Shown here piece after piece: positions 36,231-36,945 of a stretch of 36,945 bases of DNA. This DNA is from Planctomycetaceae bacterium (GTDB lineage Bacteria; Planctomycetota; Planctomycetia; Pirellulales; Pirellulaceae), in assembly GCA_018660825.1 (NCBI GenBank), contig JABJJO010000133.1:1-36945 (forward strand), in the 5' to 3' direction. The translations under genes and the position numbers were made by a program. The stretch's first letter is position 1, and every line of letters begins with the position of its first letter. The notes beneath the pieces are model-generated. The model made no database searches, had not been told where the DNA came from, and saw only the letters and a program-made list of their open reading frames with translations.

Positions 36231-36646
36231 CGGATGAAATGAATCGTCTGATTCGGCGGCGCTGGCATGGTATAAACTGGCGATGCGGCAATCAGAAAAG
36301 CTATCTGCGAAAAAACATAACTAACGAATTTAAAGATTATGAAGAATTCAGGACTCACGCTATAAATTGCGGTATCCAGCTAGGATACCAAACGCACCGG
36401 AACTGCAAAAACTCCGGCTACTCTATTGAAAATGTGACATTTGTTTCACCCGAAGTGCACCTTCGGCTATCGAGTCTTGAAAAGAGAAAGCTATTACCCA
36501 CAGACGTACTGATTGTGCGATCTATGCACGCTTCAGGTAATTCTACACATAAGATAGCCCGGCAATTTAAGGTGTCACAGACCGCAATCTGGAGGTGCGT
36601 AAACTATGTCAGCTACAGAGATGTAGTTGACCCAGAAACCAATTAG
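36215..36646 (+). CDS. degenerate HNH-type endonuclease-like protein with HTH tail
   Basis: A 143-residue protein (an alternative start is the ATG at 36239, better placed after AGGAG). The N-terminal half follows the plan of phage-type HNH endonucleases: an RRWHGINWRC opening, a FKDYEEFRTHAINCG segment, and HRNCKNSGYSIENVTFVSP where active members have an (L)DR(I)D...G.Y...N(C)RW motif. The catalytic Asp is replaced and only His61 remains, so activity is doubtful. Residues about 97-135 (DVLIVRSMHASGNSTHKIAR, then QFKVSQTAIWRCV) are a helix-turn-helix of the kind at the end of such proteins, which bind DNA. The stop overlaps the AGGAGA of the next gene, so the two are coupled. Probably of phage or mobile origin. 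Confidence 0.6.
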   Translation: MAGEITDEMNRLIRRRWHGINWRCGNQKSYLRKNITNEFKDYEEFRTHAINCGIQLGYQTHRNCKNSGYSIENVTFVSPEVHLRLSSLEKRKLLPTDVLIVRSMHASGNSTHKIARQFKVSQTAIWRCVNYVSYRDVVDPETN

Positions 36647-36650
36647 GAGA
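36645..36650 (+). promoter_or_regulatory. ribosome binding site of the last gene
   Basis: AGGAGA stands 7 bases before the ATG at 36658 and overlaps the stop codon of the preceding gene. The surrounding 11 bases AGGAGAAATAA (36645-36655) are identical to 36220-36230. Confidence 0.7.
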
Positions 36651-36657
36651 AATAAAA

Positions 36658-36942
36658 ATGATGACTATAACAGAACAAATCAAACGAGCTTATTCAGAGT
36701 TGCCTGAGTATGCAACCAATCGAGATGTAGCGTACAGATGTAAGCAGAAGTTCGGCAAACTACCCTCACCAGCAATGTTGTATGAGGTATTAGGCTCAGA
36801 ATTTGGGCGTAAGCTAAAGCAGTTTAACGGCGCTGAGTTGATTGCATGTCAACAGACATGTGACAAGGTATTTGGCGGCAACTATCAACGATATGCAGAT
36901 GCCGTATCAGCTTGCTCTAAGGATGTAGTTAATGCGTGTTGA
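36658..36942 (+). CDS. unknown 94-residue phage-like protein
   Basis: A complete frame ending 3 bases from the window edge: MMTITEQIKRAYSELPEYAT, then NRDVAYRCKQKFGKLPSPAM, ending ACSKDVVNAC. The first 50 residues look like a small helical DNA-binding fold (helix, turn RDVAYRCKQKFG, then LYEVLGSEFGRKL), and the rest has four Cys. I do not recognise the family. A strong Shine-Dalgarno, tight packing after the HNH-like gene and a different style from the genes on the left point to a phage or plasmid origin. A second ATG follows directly at 36661. Confidence 0.6.
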   Translation: MMTITEQIKRAYSELPEYATNRDVAYRCKQKFGKLPSPAMLYEVLGSEFGRKLKQFNGAELIACQQTCDKVFGGNYQRYADAVSACSKDVVNAC

Positions 36943-36945
36943 TAG

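Noticed and set aside
1-36945. tRNA, rRNA, riboswitch or insertion-sequence transposase
   Set aside because: No cloverleaf, rRNA-like segment, riboswitch core or transposase-like protein was recognised by eye on either strand; a covariance-model scan could not be run.

Overview
The window looks like a chromosomal stretch of a planctomycete (Planctomycetota, probably Pirellulales-like). The evidence is its protein families: two copies of the PSCyt1/DUF1549/DUF1553 cytochrome plus DUF1501 gene pair, a Pirellula-type membrane-bound dehydrogenase with a C-terminal heme domain, exported sulfatases, a 24-residue LRR lipoprotein and a small membrane protein starting with NPYLAP. Codon use and AT-rich spacers suggest moderate GC. 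The genus cannot be fixed from sequence alone.

Layout. 1-288 (-): 5' part of a membrane protein that runs off the left edge. 510-9512 (+): LRR lipoprotein, large exported membrane-anchored protein, ABC ATPase, fused double ABC-2 permease and exported HEAT-repeat protein, reading as one operon. 9725-16395 (+): PSCyt1/DUF1549/LamG/DUF1553 protein, DUF1501 protein, SMP-30-like lactonase and a very acidic protein with an LRR-like tail, closed by a clear rho-independent terminator. 16644-26133 (-): small membrane protein, PVC-type dehydrogenase, neutral-ceramidase-like protein, second DUF1501 protein and second PSCyt1/DUF1549/DUF1553 protein. 26262-26441 (-): apparent remnant of a sialidase-like gene. 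26501-33717: exported or catabolic enzymes on both strands (second ceramidase-like protein, PhyH dioxygenase, alpha/beta hydrolase, PIG-L deacetylase, two sulfatases).

From about 33.8 kb the character changes. Three small membrane or zinc-ribbon proteins lie among duplicated coding remnants (about 34.4 and 35.0 kb) and an 8 x 12-bp in-frame microsatellite. The last 1 kb (36.0-36.9 kb) looks phage-like: a promoter/terminator-like leader, a degenerate HNH-type protein with a helix-turn-helix tail, and an unknown 94-residue protein, closely packed and sharing an identical 11-bp ribosome-binding segment.

Function. The middle 24 kb is a periplasmic or surface catabolic island. Sulfatases, a PIG-L deacetylase, a lactonase-like propeller, ceramidase-like amidases and a relic sialidase suggest breakdown of sulfated or amino-sugar glycans and glycolipids. 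The PSCyt1/DUF1501 and PVC dehydrogenase proteins may supply linked redox chemistry. The ABC operon at the left is a separate envelope system of unknown cargo and is the best candidate for an undescribed system.
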